Position numbers and translations under genes: made by a program. From positions 3,348,001 through 3,412,000 of the forward strand of contig NZ_JAUTAY010000001.1 in NCBI RefSeq assembly GCF_030818795.1: a stretch of DNA of 64,000 bases, read 5' to 3'. This DNA is from Microbacterium sp. SORGH_AS_0862. GTDB taxonomy: Bacteria; Actinomycetota; Actinomycetes; Actinomycetales; Microbacteriaceae. Under the pieces are notes generated by a model. That model was not told the DNA's origin, searched no databases, and saw nothing but the letters and a program-made list of their open reading frames with translations. Of the stretch, positions 44,211 to 53,541 are shown in pieces. Each line of letters begins with the position of its first letter. Positions within the stretch are counted from its first letter, which is position 1.

Positions 44211-45517
44211 GCGTGCACCTCCGCCGCATCCACGACGACGCCGTCGCGCACGGTCGCGGTGCCGGCGCGGAACGTCCACCGCGTTGAACCCGGCAGCTCG
44301 CGCCCGAGGTAGGGCGAGTTGGTGCTGCGTCCGTGCAGGTCGTCGACGGCGAACCTCGCGCGCACGCCGTCGTCGTACAGAGCCAGGTGAGCCGGCTCGC
44401 CTACGGCGAGAGGACGGCCGTGTCCCTGCAGGCGCCCGATCGCGGCGGGCGCGCTGCTCATGACGCGCGCGACGTCCGCCCAGTCGAGCAGCCCGGTCTC
44501 GACCATGGCGTGGTGCACGACGCGCAGGGCGCTCTCGAGTCCCACCATGCCGTTGGCCGCGGCCTGCCACTCGCAGGCCTTCGCCTCGGCGGGATGCGGT
44601 GCGTGGTCGGTTGCGACGATGTCGATCGTGCCGTCGGCGAGGCCCTCCCGGACCGCCTGCACGTCCTCGTCCCGCCGCAACGGGGGGTTCACCTTGAACC
44701 GCGCGTCGTATCCGCGAACGAGTTCTTCGGTCAACAGCAGGTGGTGCGGGGTGACCTCGGCGGTCACCGCGATGCCCCGCTTCTTCGCCCAGCGGATGAT
44801 GTCGACGCTGCCGGCCGTGGAGAGGTGGCAGACGTGCAGGCGCGAGCCGACATGCTCGGCGAGCAGGACGTCGCGGGCGATGATCGACTCCTCCGCGACG
44901 GCGGGCCACCCGGTGAGCCCCAGCTCGGCCGAGACGGCGCCCTCGTTCATCTGAGCGCCCTCGGTCAGGCGCGGGTCCTGCGCGTGCTGCGCGATCACGC
45001 CGTCAAACGCCTTCACGTACTCGAGGGCGCGACGCATGATGAGCGGATCGAAGACGCAGAAGCCGTCATCGCTGAACACACGCACACGGGCGCGGGAGTG
45101 GGCCATCGCTCCCAGCTCCGCCAGACGCTCGCCCTTCTGTCCGACCGTCACGGCCCCGATCGGCTGGACGTCGACGAAGCCGGCGGCTTCGCCGAGCGCG
45201 AGCTCCTGTTCGACGACTCCCGCGGTGTCCGCGACGGGCGACGTGTTCGGCATGGCGAACAGGGCCGTGTACCCGCCCGCGGCGCCCGCACGGGAGCCGG
45301 TGAGGATGGTCTCCGACGCCTCGTAGCCAGGCTCTCGCAGATGCGTGTGCAGATCGACGAGGCCGGGAAGGGCGACGAGGCCGTCGGCATCGATGACCTG
45401 GGCCCCGGCTCGACTGAGGCCGCTCCCCATCTCCTGGATGAGGCCGTCCGCGACGACGAGATCGACCGCGGCGGCGCCGACCGGCCGCACGCCGCGGATC
45501 ACGTACGTTCCGCTCAT
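44207..45517 (-). CDS. pyrC: Dihydroorotase
   Basis: The 436-residue zinc amidohydrolase closes carbamoyl aspartate to dihydroorotate. Metal-binding motifs are [12 protein letters not shown] (HxH), the later His residues in IAQHAQD and [10 protein letters not shown], and the Asp in ATDHAPH. The length and the motifs fit the long class I type that associates with aspartate carbamoyltransferase. It overlaps pyrB by 4 bp. Confidence 0.95.
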   Translation of the reverse strand: MSGTYVIRGVRPVGAAAVDLVVADGLIQEMGSGLSRAGAQVIDADGLVALPGLVDLHTHLREPGYEASETILTGSRAGAAGGYTALFAMPNTSPVADTAGVVEQELALGEAAGFVDVQPIGAVTVGQKGERLAELGAMAHSRARVRVFSDDGFCVFDPLIMRRALEYVKAFDGVIAQHAQDPRLTEGAQMNEGAVSAELGLTGWPAVAEESIIARDVLLAEHVGSRLHVCHLSTAGSVDIIRWAKKRGIAVTAEVTPHHLLLTEELVRGYDARFKVNPPLRRDEDVQAVREGLADGTIDIVATDHAPHPAEAKACEWQAAANGMVGLESALRVVHHAMVETGLLDWADVARVMSSAPAAIGRLQGHGRPLAVGEPAHLALYDDGVRARFAVDDLHGRSTNSPYLGRELPGSTRWTFRAGTATVRDGVVVDAAEVHA

Positions 45518-46482
45518 GACGCACCTTCTTTCTCGGAGGCGGGGCGTTCGCCCGCAAGCAGCAGGTACAGCACGGCCATCCGCACGGATACGCCGTTGGT
45601 GACCTGCTCGAGCACCGTGGATCGCGGCGAATCCGCCGCCGCAGCGGAGATCTCCAGCCCGCGGTTCATCGGCCCAGGGTGCATGACAATGCTATCGGCC
45701 GGGAGCGCGTCGAGACGCTCGCCGTCCAGTCCCCACGCTCTCGCGTACTCGCGCTCGGTCGGGAAGTACGCCGCGTTCATCCGCTCGAGCTGGATGCGCA
45801 GCATCATGAGCGCATCGGGACCGTCGGCGATGGCACGGTCGAGGTCGTACTCGATCGCTGCCGGCCATGCCGACACATCCTGCGGGATGAGGGTCGGTGG
45901 CCCGACGAGAGTGATCCGCGCGCCCAGCGTGTGCAGCAGCCACACGTTGGAGCGTGCGACGCGCGAATGCAGGATGTCACCGACGATCGCGACCGACACA
46001 CCGGAGAGGTCCCGCCCGCGGCTGTCGGCCCCGAACAGGCGCTTGCGCAGGGTGAACGCATCCAGCAGCGCCTGGGTGGGATGCTCGTGGGTCCCGTCGC
46101 CGGCGTTGACCACACCGGCGGTGATCCAACCGCTCGTGGCGAGTGTGCGAGGAGCCCCGGATGCGCCGTGTCGGATGACGACCGCATCCGCGCCCATCGC
46201 CTGCAGCGTCTGGGCGGTGTCCTGCAGGGACTCCCCCTTCGAGACGCTCGAGCCCTTGGCCGAGAAGTTGATGACGTCGGCGGACAGGCGCTTCGCCGCC
46301 GCTTCGAAGGAGATGCGGGTGCGTGTCGAGTCCTCGAAGAAGAGGTTCACCACCGTCTTGCCGCGCAGCGTCGGCAGCTTCTTGATCTCACGCTGCTGCG
46401 TGTCCGCCATGTCTTCTGCGACGTCGAGGATGCGCAGGGCCTGTGCACGGTCCAGCGTGCGGGTGTCGAGGAGGTTCCTCAT
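45514..46482 (-). CDS. pyrB: Aspartate carbamoyltransferase catalytic subunit
   Basis: The 322-residue enzyme condenses carbamoyl phosphate and aspartate. The carbamoyl phosphate loop is [19 protein letters not shown], and [18 protein letters not shown] is the second conserved block. There is no pyrI gene nearby, as expected for this group. It overlaps pyrR by 4 bp and pyrC by 4 bp. Confidence 0.96.
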   Translation of the reverse strand: MRNLLDTRTLDRAQALRILDVAEDMADTQQREIKKLPTLRGKTVVNLFFEDSTRTRISFEAAAKRLSADVINFSAKGSSVSKGESLQDTAQTLQAMGADAVVIRHGASGAPRTLATSGWITAGVVNAGDGTHEHPTQALLDAFTLRKRLFGADSRGRDLSGVSVAIVGDILHSRVARSNVWLLHTLGARITLVGPPTLIPQDVSAWPAAIEYDLDRAIADGPDALMMLRIQLERMNAAYFPTEREYARAWGLDGERLDALPADSIVMHPGPMNRGLEISAAAADSPRSTVLEQVTNGVSVRMAVLYLLLAGERPASEKEGAS

Positions 46483-47009
46483 GACTCGATCGTCACCTCC
46501 TCGACGCCGTCGGTCTCTGCGAGGCGGACGTTGACGCGCTCGTCGCGCGCGCTCGGGAGATTCTTGCCGACGAAGTCCGGGCGGATCGGAAGCTCGCGAT
46601 GGCCCCGGTCGATCAGGGCGGCCAACCGCACTGCGGCGGGGCGTCCGATGTCCTGCAGCGCGTCGAGAGCGGCCCTGATGCTCCGGCCCGAGAAGAGCAC
46701 GTCGTCGACGAGGACGATCGTGCGGTGGTCGATGCCGCCCGCGGGGATGTCGGTGCGGTGCGGTGCCCGGGTGGGGTTGCTGGCGAGGTCGTCGCGGTAC
46801 ATCGTGACGTCGAGAGCACCCACGGGCACCGGTACCCCGCCGAAGTCGGACACGAGGGCGCCGATACGACGGGCCAGTGGCACCCCTCGCGTCGGGATGC
46901 CGAGGATCACCAACCCCTCCGGACCGCGGTTGGACTCCAGGATCTCGTGGGAGATCCGAGTCAGGGCCCTGGCGATGTCGGCCTCATGCAGCACGGTTCG
47001 CGTGCTCAT
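46479..47009 (-). CDS. pyrR: PyrR, bifunctional pyrimidine operon regulator and uracil phosphoribosyltransferase
   Basis: The 176-residue protein is a type I phosphoribosyltransferase with the PRPP-binding motif [17 protein letters not shown]. PyrR senses UMP and binds the pyr mRNA leader to reduce expression. It is the first gene of the operon pyrR-pyrB-pyrC-PH-carA-carB-pyrF. A matching PyrR-binding loop lies in the short leader next to its ribosome binding site. Confidence 0.95.
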   Translation of the reverse strand: MSTRTVLHEADIARALTRISHEILESNRGPEGLVILGIPTRGVPLARRIGALVSDFGGVPVPVGALDVTMYRDDLASNPTRAPHRTDIPAGGIDHRTIVLVDDVLFSGRSIRAALDALQDIGRPAAVRLAALIDRGHRELPIRPDFVGKNLPSARDERVNVRLAETDGVEEVTIES

Positions 47010-47012
47010 CCG

Positions 47013-47050
47013 CCGCTCCCTTCTCCGCCTCTCAGGACGGGGTTAAAGGT
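47013..47050 (-). promoter_or_regulatory. pyr operon leader with PyrR-binding loop and ribosome binding site
   Basis: Read on the minus strand, the leader contains GTCCTGAGAGGC (47027-47038), which matches the known PyrR-binding loop consensus (UCCNGNGAGGY). GGGAGCGG lies right before the pyrR ATG. With the site so close to the ribosome binding site, control of translation initiation is likely, as shown for Mycobacterium smegmatis. No terminator/antiterminator pair is seen. Confidence 0.7.
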
Positions 47051-47133
47051 TGCTGTGGTTTGCATACAGCCTATCCCAGACAGTCGGCTCCGCGCCCGGC
47101 GGCGCGGACGCTGTTAGGCTCGCGTGCGTTCCT

Positions 47134-48127
47134 ATGACCAGTTCTTCCGTCCGTCCCGCGCGCCCATCCGATGCGCCGGCGACGCCGACCCCCACTGCTG
47201 CAGCGAGCGGGCGGGCATCCGGCAAGGCGATCCTCCTCGGCGAGCACGCCGTCGTCTACCGACGGCCCGCGCTTGCCATTCCGCTCTCCGCGCTTCAGGT
47301 GCGGGCTGAGGTCCGGCGGTCGAGCGGTCCGAGCCATCTGCACAGTGACCTGTACGACGGACCTCTGACCGCAGCCCCCGCACGCCTGGGCCCCACCGCC
47401 ATGGCTGCCGCCGCGGCGCTCGAAGCGGTCGGGGCCGCCGGTGAGTCGATCGATCTCCGCATCGCGAGCGACCTGCCGGCCGAGCGCGGTGTCGGATCCT
47501 CCGCCGCCGTCGCCGCTGCCGTCGTGCGCGCCGTGGCCGCCGCGTTCGGGACCGACCTGGACGCCGCGGCCGAGCACGAAGTGATCCAGCAGGCCGAACG
47601 GGTCGCTCACGTGTCACCGAGCGGTCTCGACGCACACGCCGTGCGCGCCGACGCACCGATCTGGTTCGAGGACGGAGCCGTGTCACCCGTCGCGGTTGCC
47701 GCTCCCCTCACCTTCGTGATCGCCGACACCGGCGTCGCGGGCCGCACGAGAGAAGCCGTCGCCGATGTCCGCAGGCGTCACGATGAAGACCCGCAGGGCA
47801 CGACGGCTCTGCTCGACGAACTGGGCGAGCTGACCCGCGACGCCCGCACGCACCTCGCGACCGGCGATGCCCGAAGTCTCGGCGCCGTCATGGACCGGGG
47901 TCACGCGACGCTCGACCTCCTGGGTGTGGGCGACCCGTCGCTGGACGAGCTTGCGGCTACGGCACGCGCGCACGGCGCCTGGGGAGCGAAACTGACCGGC
48001 GGAGGGCGGGGCGGATGCGTCCTCGTGCTGATCCGCGACGACGAAAAGCGCCGCCGAGGTCGCCGGCGCCCTGCGCGGCGCGGGAGCGGCCGCGACCTGG
48101 ACCACCACGGTGGAGGCGACGATATGA
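47134..48127 (+). pseudogene. mvk: Mevalonate kinase, last ~30 codons out of frame by a 1-nt insertion
   Basis: The mended product has 330 residues and phosphorylates mevalonate. GHMP kinase motifs are intact: GKAILLGEHAVVYRRPALA, ERGVGSSAAVAAAVV and WGAKLTGGGRGGC. After VLIRDDE the given frame reads Arg-rich nonsense straight into mvaD. Dropping one A from the run at 48044-48047 gives AAEVAGALRGAGAAATW and so on, ending at TGA 48125-48127, which overlaps the mvaD ATG (ATGA). The apparent fusion with mvaD is therefore an artefact of the indel. The ATG at 47134 starts an Ala/Pro-rich stretch of about 20 residues before the domain. Confidence 0.88.
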
Positions 48128-49092
48128 CAGAGGCCCGCGCGATCGCGCATCCGAACATTGCACTGGTGAAGTACTGGGGCAAAGCCGACGCGGCGCTCAA
48201 CCTGCCGGCTACCGGCAGCCTGTCCATGACGCTGGGCGTGTTCCCGACCACGACCACGGTCGTGGTGGACGAGGCGCTGGACGCCGACGTCTTCGTGCTG
48301 AACGGCCGTGAGCAGTCGGGGGTCCCCGCCGAGCGCACCGCACGATTCCTCGACCTCGTGCGGGCACTCTCCGGCTCCGCCCTCCATGCTCGCGTGGAGT
48401 CGCACAACACCGTGCCGTCGGCTGCGGGGCTCGCATCCTCCGCGGCCGGCTTCGCCGCACTCGCCGGCGCCGCCGCATCCGCCTACGGACTGCAGCTGAG
48501 CGCACAGGAGCTCAGCAGGCTCGCGCGTTGCGGTTCGGGATCCGCCGCGCGTTCGATCTTCGGGGGCTTCGCCCTCTGGCACGCCGGCGACGACGAACAG
48601 TCCTACGCCGAGCCGCTGCCGGCCCCGGCGGATCTCGCGATGGTCGTCGCGATCGTGGACAGCGGTGAGAAGCAGGTCTCCAGCCGTGAGGCGATGCGCC
48701 GCACGGCGGATACCTCGCCCTTCTACCCCGCGTGGATCTCTTCGACCGCGGCGACGCTCGAGGAGGCGCGGCGCGCATGCGTCGAGGGCGACGTCGCGCA
48801 GCTCGGACGTCTCACCGAGAACAACGCGCTCCGGATGCACGCCGTGATCCAGGCCTCAGCTCCGTCCATCCGCTACCTCTCGCCGACGAGCATCGCGCTC
48901 TTCGACCGCGTGGCGGCGCTCCGCGACGCGGGCCTGGAGTCCTATGCGACGGCGGATGCGGGACCGAACGTCGTCGCCCTGTGCCGCGCCGCGGATGCGG
49001 AGGCCGTCGCGAGCGAGCTCGGCGCGTTCGCCCAGACGGTCGTCGCGCTGCCCGGGCCCGGGCTGGTGGTCGGCGGAAGGTCCGTCGGATGA
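48124..49092 (+). CDS. mvaD: Diphosphomevalonate decarboxylase
   Basis: The 322-residue GHMP kinase family enzyme makes isopentenyl diphosphate from mevalonate diphosphate. It begins with HPNIALVKYWGKADAALNLP, the hallmark of this enzyme, and has the phosphate loop PSAAGLASSAAGFAAL. The conserved Asp lies in ATADAGPNV. It overlaps mvk upstream and pmk downstream by 4 bp each. Confidence 0.95.
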   Translation: MTEARAIAHPNIALVKYWGKADAALNLPATGSLSMTLGVFPTTTTVVVDEALDADVFVLNGREQSGVPAERTARFLDLVRALSGSALHARVESHNTVPSAAGLASSAAGFAALAGAAASAYGLQLSAQELSRLARCGSGSAARSIFGGFALWHAGDDEQSYAEPLPAPADLAMVVAIVDSGEKQVSSREAMRRTADTSPFYPAWISSTAATLEEARRACVEGDVAQLGRLTENNALRMHAVIQASAPSIRYLSPTSIALFDRVAALRDAGLESYATADAGPNVVALCRAADAEAVASELGAFAQTVVALPGPGLVVGGRSVG

Positions 49093-50180
49093 CCGCCCCG
49101 ATCATCGTCCGCTCGCCGGGCAAGCTCTTCATCGCGGGCGAGTACGCGGTCGTCACTCCCGGAGAGCCGGCCGTGCTCGTCGCCGTCGATCGCTACCTGA
49201 CGGTCCGTCTCACGCCGAGCGCGGACTCCGGAAGTGTTCACTCCCCCGAGTTCGGCCGCACTCCCCTGGTGTGGGGCCGGGCGGGTGATGGACTCACGAT
49301 CGATGCCGAGCATCATCCCTACGAGTACGTGCTCGCCGCCATCAGCCTCGCTGAGCGTCTCCGCTCCGAGCGCGGACTTCCCGCGCGGTACTACGACCTC
49401 CGCATCGACAGCGGACTCGACGACGCGTCCGGCCGGAAGTTCGGTCTCGGATCGTCGGCGGCGGTCACGATCGCGACGATCCGCGCGATCGACGAGTTCT
49501 ACGGGTTCGGACTCTCCCGACGAGACGCGTACCGCCTCGCACTGCTGGCCACCATCCAGGTCGCTCCGCAGGCGTCCGGGGGCGACCTCGCCGCCAGTGC
49601 GTTCGGCGGTTGGATCTCCTACCGCTCGCCGGACCGCGAAGTGCTTCGGGCTGCGCTCGACGCGGAGGAGTCGGTCGCCGGTCTGCTGGCGTCGCGCGGG
49701 TGGGAACCGCTGGACATCGCCCGCCTCGCGCCGCCCGCATCCCTCCGCTTCCTCGTCGGCTGGACCGGTCGACCGGCATCCACCGCCCGCCTCGTCGACG
49801 CGGTGCGCGACGGATCCGGCGCGATGGACTACCCGGCGTTCCTGCTCGACTCTCGCGCGTGCGTGACGGACCTGGCGCGCGCTCTGGACGACTCCGACGA
49901 CAGCGCCACCCTCCACGCGGTCCGCCGGGCGCGTCGGTTGCTGCGCCGTCTCGGACGAAGCGCCGGCGTCGCCATCGAGACGGATGCGCTCGCGGCCCTC
50001 TGCGACACTGCGGAAGCCGCAGGTGCCGCGGCGAAGTCGTCGGGCGCGGGCGGCGGCGACTGCGGCATCGTGCTCGCGCCTGAAGACGCAGACATCGCAG
50101 GCATGCTCCGCGACTGGGAGGAACGCGACATCCGGCATCTGACGCTCTCGGTGTCCCCCGCCGAGGGAGGTGCGCCGTGA
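49089..50180 (+). CDS. pmk: Phosphomevalonate kinase
   Basis: The 363-residue GHMP kinase adds the second phosphate to mevalonate. It begins IVRSPGKLFIAGEYAVV, has the phosphate loop KFGLGSSAAVTIATIRA and the C-terminal KSSGAGGGDCGI. The APQASGGDLAASAFGGW segment is typical of bacterial phosphomevalonate kinases. The ATG overlaps the mvaD stop, and the end overlaps fni by 4 bp. Confidence 0.94.
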   Translation: MTAPIIVRSPGKLFIAGEYAVVTPGEPAVLVAVDRYLTVRLTPSADSGSVHSPEFGRTPLVWGRAGDGLTIDAEHHPYEYVLAAISLAERLRSERGLPARYYDLRIDSGLDDASGRKFGLGSSAAVTIATIRAIDEFYGFGLSRRDAYRLALLATIQVAPQASGGDLAASAFGGWISYRSPDREVLRAALDAEESVAGLLASRGWEPLDIARLAPPASLRFLVGWTGRPASTARLVDAVRDGSGAMDYPAFLLDSRACVTDLARALDDSDDSATLHAVRRARRLLRRLGRSAGVAIETDALAALCDTAEAAGAAAKSSGAGGGDCGIVLAPEDADIAGMLRDWEERDIRHLTLSVSPAEGGAP

Positions 50181-51265
50181 GCGCCCCGGATCGCAAGGAC
50201 GATCACGTGCGGCTGGCCGCCGCTCAGCATCCGCTGGTCGACGGGAACGGCTTCGACGACGTCCGCTTCCTGCATCACGCCCTGTCCGGTATCGATGCGG
50301 CCGAGGTGACGCTCGACACCGAGGTGATCGGGCTGCAGTGGTCCGCGCCGTTCTACATCAACGCGATGACCGGCGGCAGCGCTCGCACGGGCGAGATCAA
50401 TCGTGCGCTCGCCCGCGCGGCCGCGGCCGCGCGTGTGCCGATCGCTTCGGGCTCGATGAGTGTCGCGCTCGACCATCCCGATGCGGCACCGACGTTCCGT
50501 GTGCTGCGCGAGGAGAACCCCGAGGGAGTCCTGTTCGCCAACATCGGGATCGAGCGATCAGCCGATGACGCCCGCCGTGCGATCGACCTCATCGAGGCGG
50601 ACGCCCTGCAGATCCACGTGAACGCCGTGCAGGAGATCGTGATGCCGGAGGGCGGACGCTCCTTCGGCCACTGGGTCGCCTCTCTGGAGCGTATCGTCGC
50701 GGCGGTAAACGTCCCCGTCGTCGTCAAAGAGGTCGGGTTCGGCTTCAGTCGACGCACGCTCTCCGTCCTCGGGGAGATCGGGGTCTCCGCCGCGGACGTT
50801 GCAGGTCGCGGCGGAACGGATTTCGTGCGGATCGAGAATGCGCGCCGCGCGGATGCCGACTTCGGCTACTTGGCCGGATGGGGGCAGAGCGCGGTCGAGT
50901 GTCTGCTCGACGCGCCGCCCGACGCACCCCCGCTGCTCGCCTCCGGAGGGGTGCGCACACCCCTCGACATCGTCCGGGGCATCGCCCTCGGCGCAGGAGC
51001 GGTCGGCGTGTCGGGCACGTTCCTGCGGATCGTGCTCGACGGAGGCGCGGATGCCCTGTCCGTCGCACTCGACGCGTGGAAAAGCCAGCTCCGAGCCCTC
51101 CTCACCGTCCTCGGTGCGCGCACGTGTGCGGACCTGGTCACGACGGATCTGATCATCGGCGGCGAGACCGCCGACTTCGCGCGGGCACGCGCGATCGACA
51201 TCACCTCGCTGACGCATCGCTCCGATGCGCTCGGCGCACCTGGAAGGAGCCGGAATGACCGGTGA
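50177..51265 (+). CDS. fni: Isopentenyl-diphosphate delta-isomerase, type 2 (FMN-dependent)
   Basis: The 362-residue TIM-barrel flavoenzyme interconverts isopentenyl and dimethylallyl diphosphate. Conserved motifs are RKDDHVRLAA near the start, FYINAMTGGS, GRGGTDFVRIEN and LASGGVRTPLDIVRG. It overlaps pmk by 4 bp and the HMG-CoA reductase gene by 11 bp. Confidence 0.95.
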   Translation: MSAPDRKDDHVRLAAAQHPLVDGNGFDDVRFLHHALSGIDAAEVTLDTEVIGLQWSAPFYINAMTGGSARTGEINRALARAAAAARVPIASGSMSVALDHPDAAPTFRVLREENPEGVLFANIGIERSADDARRAIDLIEADALQIHVNAVQEIVMPEGGRSFGHWVASLERIVAAVNVPVVVKEVGFGFSRRTLSVLGEIGVSAADVAGRGGTDFVRIENARRADADFGYLAGWGQSAVECLLDAPPDAPPLLASGGVRTPLDIVRGIALGAGAVGVSGTFLRIVLDGGADALSVALDAWKSQLRALLTVLGARTCADLVTTDLIIGGETADFARARAIDITSLTHRSDALGAPGRSRNDR

Positions 51266-52301
51266 GTTCACTCCCCTGCCCACGCGCTGGGTCGGCCCGC
51301 TGCGTCTGAGCGGCGACGTCGTCGGTGAGCAGGAGGTTCCCCTCGCCACCTACGAGAGCCCGCTCTGGCCGTCCGTCGGGCGCGGCGCGCGCATCTCCCG
51401 CCTGGTCGACGACGGCATCCGGGTCACGGTCGTGGACGAGCGGATGACGCGCTCCTCGCTGTTCACGGCCGTCGACGCCGCGACGGCCGTCCGCGCCGGT
51501 CGGGACATCCGCGGTCGCTTCGCCGAGCTCGCAGCCACCGTGGCCGCGCAGAGCCGGCACGCTCGACTGCTCGATGTCGACACCGAGGTCGTCGGCAACC
51601 TGCTCTTCGTGCGCTTCGCTCTGTCGACCGGCGACGCGTCCGGGCACAACATGGTGACGCTGGCTGCCGAGTCGCTCATGACGCAGATCCTCCAGTGGCA
51701 CCCCGAGCTGGAGTACGGATCGATCTCCGGCAACTACTGCTCCGACAAGAAAGCGACCGCCGTCAACGGCATCCTCGGTCGCGGTCGCAACGTCGTCGCC
51801 GACATCCTCATCCCGGCAGAGCTCGTCCAGGCGCAGCTGCGTTCCACCGCGGCGCGGATCGTCGAGCTGAACACGCGCAAGAACCTCGTCGGCTCCACCA
51901 TCGCCGGCGCGCTGCGCTCGGCCAACGCGCATTACGCGAACATGCTTCTCGCGATCTTCCTCGCGACCGGTCAGGACGCCGCGAACATCGTCGAAGGCTC
52001 GCAGGGGATCACGTGGGCCGAGGTCCGCGGCGACGGCGACCTGTACTTCTCCTGCACCCTGCCCACCCTCATCGTGGGCACGGTCGGCAACGGCAAGGAC
52101 CTCCCCCAGGTCGAGGAGGCACTCACCCGCCTCGGGTGCCGTGAAGAGCGCGAGTCGGGCGAGAACGCCCGCCGCCTCGCCGCCCTCGTGGCAGCGACCG
52201 TGCTCTGCGGCGAGCTCTCGCTCCTGGCCGCGCAGACCAACCCCGGAGAACTCATGACCTCCCACCTCCAGCTGGAGCGAAACGGAAAGGCCACGCGATG
52301 A
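51255..52301 (+). CDS. mvaA: Hydroxymethylglutaryl-CoA reductase
   Basis: The 348-residue enzyme reduces HMG-CoA to mevalonate, the committed step. Sequence blocks such as SGNYCSDKKATAVNGILG, then RKNLVGSTIAGALRSANAHY with LATGQDAANIVEGS, and GTVGNGKDLP match the NADPH-dependent class I type. A C-terminal His (MTSHLQLERN) fits the catalytic His. I chose the ATG at 51255, which has AAGGAG upstream. It overlaps mvaS by 4 bp. Confidence 0.93.
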   Translation: MTGEFTPLPTRWVGPLRLSGDVVGEQEVPLATYESPLWPSVGRGARISRLVDDGIRVTVVDERMTRSSLFTAVDAATAVRAGRDIRGRFAELAATVAAQSRHARLLDVDTEVVGNLLFVRFALSTGDASGHNMVTLAAESLMTQILQWHPELEYGSISGNYCSDKKATAVNGILGRGRNVVADILIPAELVQAQLRSTAARIVELNTRKNLVGSTIAGALRSANAHYANMLLAIFLATGQDAANIVEGSQGITWAEVRGDGDLYFSCTLPTLIVGTVGNGKDLPQVEEALTRLGCREERESGENARRLAALVAATVLCGELSLLAAQTNPGELMTSHLQLERNGKATR

Positions 52302-53464
52302 CCGCGCCCCTGATCGGTATCCATGACCTGGCGGTCGCGACCGCCGGCCACGTGCTGGAACTCGACGACCTGGCGGCGGCGACAGGCGTCGATCCGGGCA
52401 AGTTCCACATCGGGCTCGGCCAGGATCAGATGAGCGTCCCCGGCCCTGATGAGGACATCGTGACGATGGGTGCGACCGCGGCACGGCGCATCATCGATCG
52501 GCACGGCGTCGACGGCATCCGCACCGTGTTCTTCGCGACCGAGTCCGGCGTCGACCAGTCCAAGTCCGCCGGCGTCTGGGTGCACGATCTGCTGGGCCTG
52601 CCCTCCACCAGCCGCGTGATCGAGCTCAAGCAGGCCTGCTACTCCGCCACCGCCGCCCTGCAGGCGGCCGCGGGTCTCGTCGCGCGCGAGCCCGGATCGA
52701 AGGTCCTCGTCATCGCGAGCGACGTCGCCCGCTACGAGCTGGACTCCGCCGCCGAGCCCACGCAGGGCGCCGGAGCGGTCGCCATGCTCGTCACTGCGGA
52801 TCCGGCACTGCTGAGCATCGAGCCGGCGACCGGATTGCACACCGCCCATGTCGATGACTTCTGGCGGCCCAACGACAGCGTGACCGCCGTGGTCGACGGC
52901 AAGCTGTCCATCGACGCGTACCTGGACGGCTTCGTCGGCGCATGGGACGACTACCGCGCCCACGGCGGGGCGGCCATCGACGAGATCGACGTCTTCACGC
53001 ATCACCAGCCGTTCACGCGGATGGCCGCGAAGGCACATCGCCGGCTCGCCGAGCACCTGGGGACGGAACTCTCTGAGGACCGTTACCTGCGCTCCACCCT
53101 CTACAACCGGCGCATCGGAAACTCGTACACGGCGTCGCTGTACTTCGGACTCGCCGCTTTGCTGGACGGCGATGACGACCTGACCGGCAAGCGCGTGGGC
53201 ATGTTCAGCTACGGCTCCGGCAGCGTCAGCGAGTTCTTCGCCGGTGTGGTGCAGCCCGGATACCGAGAGCACACCCGCGCCGATGAGACCGCGGAGCTGC
53301 TCGCTGCCCGTACGCGCGTGGATGTGCCCGCGTACCGCGCACTGCACGCCGCCGCCCACCTGGGTAGCCGTCAGGACGTCACCGTGCCGGCACAATCCCC
53401 GTGGCCGTACCACTTCGCGGGCGTACGCGGGCGCGCACGCCAGTATTCCGCCGACCGGACCTGA
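52298..53464 (+). CDS. mvaS: Hydroxymethylglutaryl-CoA synthase
   Basis: The 388-residue thiolase-fold enzyme condenses acetyl-CoA and acetoacetyl-CoA. The nucleophile is Cys114 in ELKQACYSATAAL. The catalytic Glu lies in ATESGVDQSKSAG and the His in FTHHQPF. It is the last of six overlapping genes in the same order as the Streptomyces sp. CL190 mevalonate cluster, and a strong hairpin follows. Confidence 0.95.
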   Translation: MTAPLIGIHDLAVATAGHVLELDDLAAATGVDPGKFHIGLGQDQMSVPGPDEDIVTMGATAARRIIDRHGVDGIRTVFFATESGVDQSKSAGVWVHDLLGLPSTSRVIELKQACYSATAALQAAAGLVAREPGSKVLVIASDVARYELDSAAEPTQGAGAVAMLVTADPALLSIEPATGLHTAHVDDFWRPNDSVTAVVDGKLSIDAYLDGFVGAWDDYRAHGGAAIDEIDVFTHHQPFTRMAAKAHRRLAEHLGTELSEDRYLRSTLYNRRIGNSYTASLYFGLAALLDGDDDLTGKRVGMFSYGSGSVSEFFAGVVQPGYREHTRADETAELLAARTRVDVPAYRALHAAAHLGSRQDVTVPAQSPWPYHFAGVRGRARQYSADRT

Positions 53465-53480
53465 GATTCCGCGTTCCGAT

Positions 53481-53526
53481 CGCCCGCTCGTCGGCCGAGC
53501 AGTCAGCTCCGGCCGACGAGCGGGCG
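53481..53526. terminator. Mevalonate operon terminator hairpin
   Basis: A perfect 17-bp stem (53481-53497 with 53510-53526), extended by an inner AGC/GCT pairing, lies between mvaS and the convergent MBL-Rieske gene. There is no long T run on either side. Confidence 0.85.
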
Positions 53527-53541
53527 AGACGAAACCCGTTC

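Noticed and set aside
47050..49092. A bifunctional mevalonate kinase-decarboxylase
   Set aside because: The joining segment is out-of-frame sequence. A 1-nt correction gives two normal proteins with an ATGA overlap.
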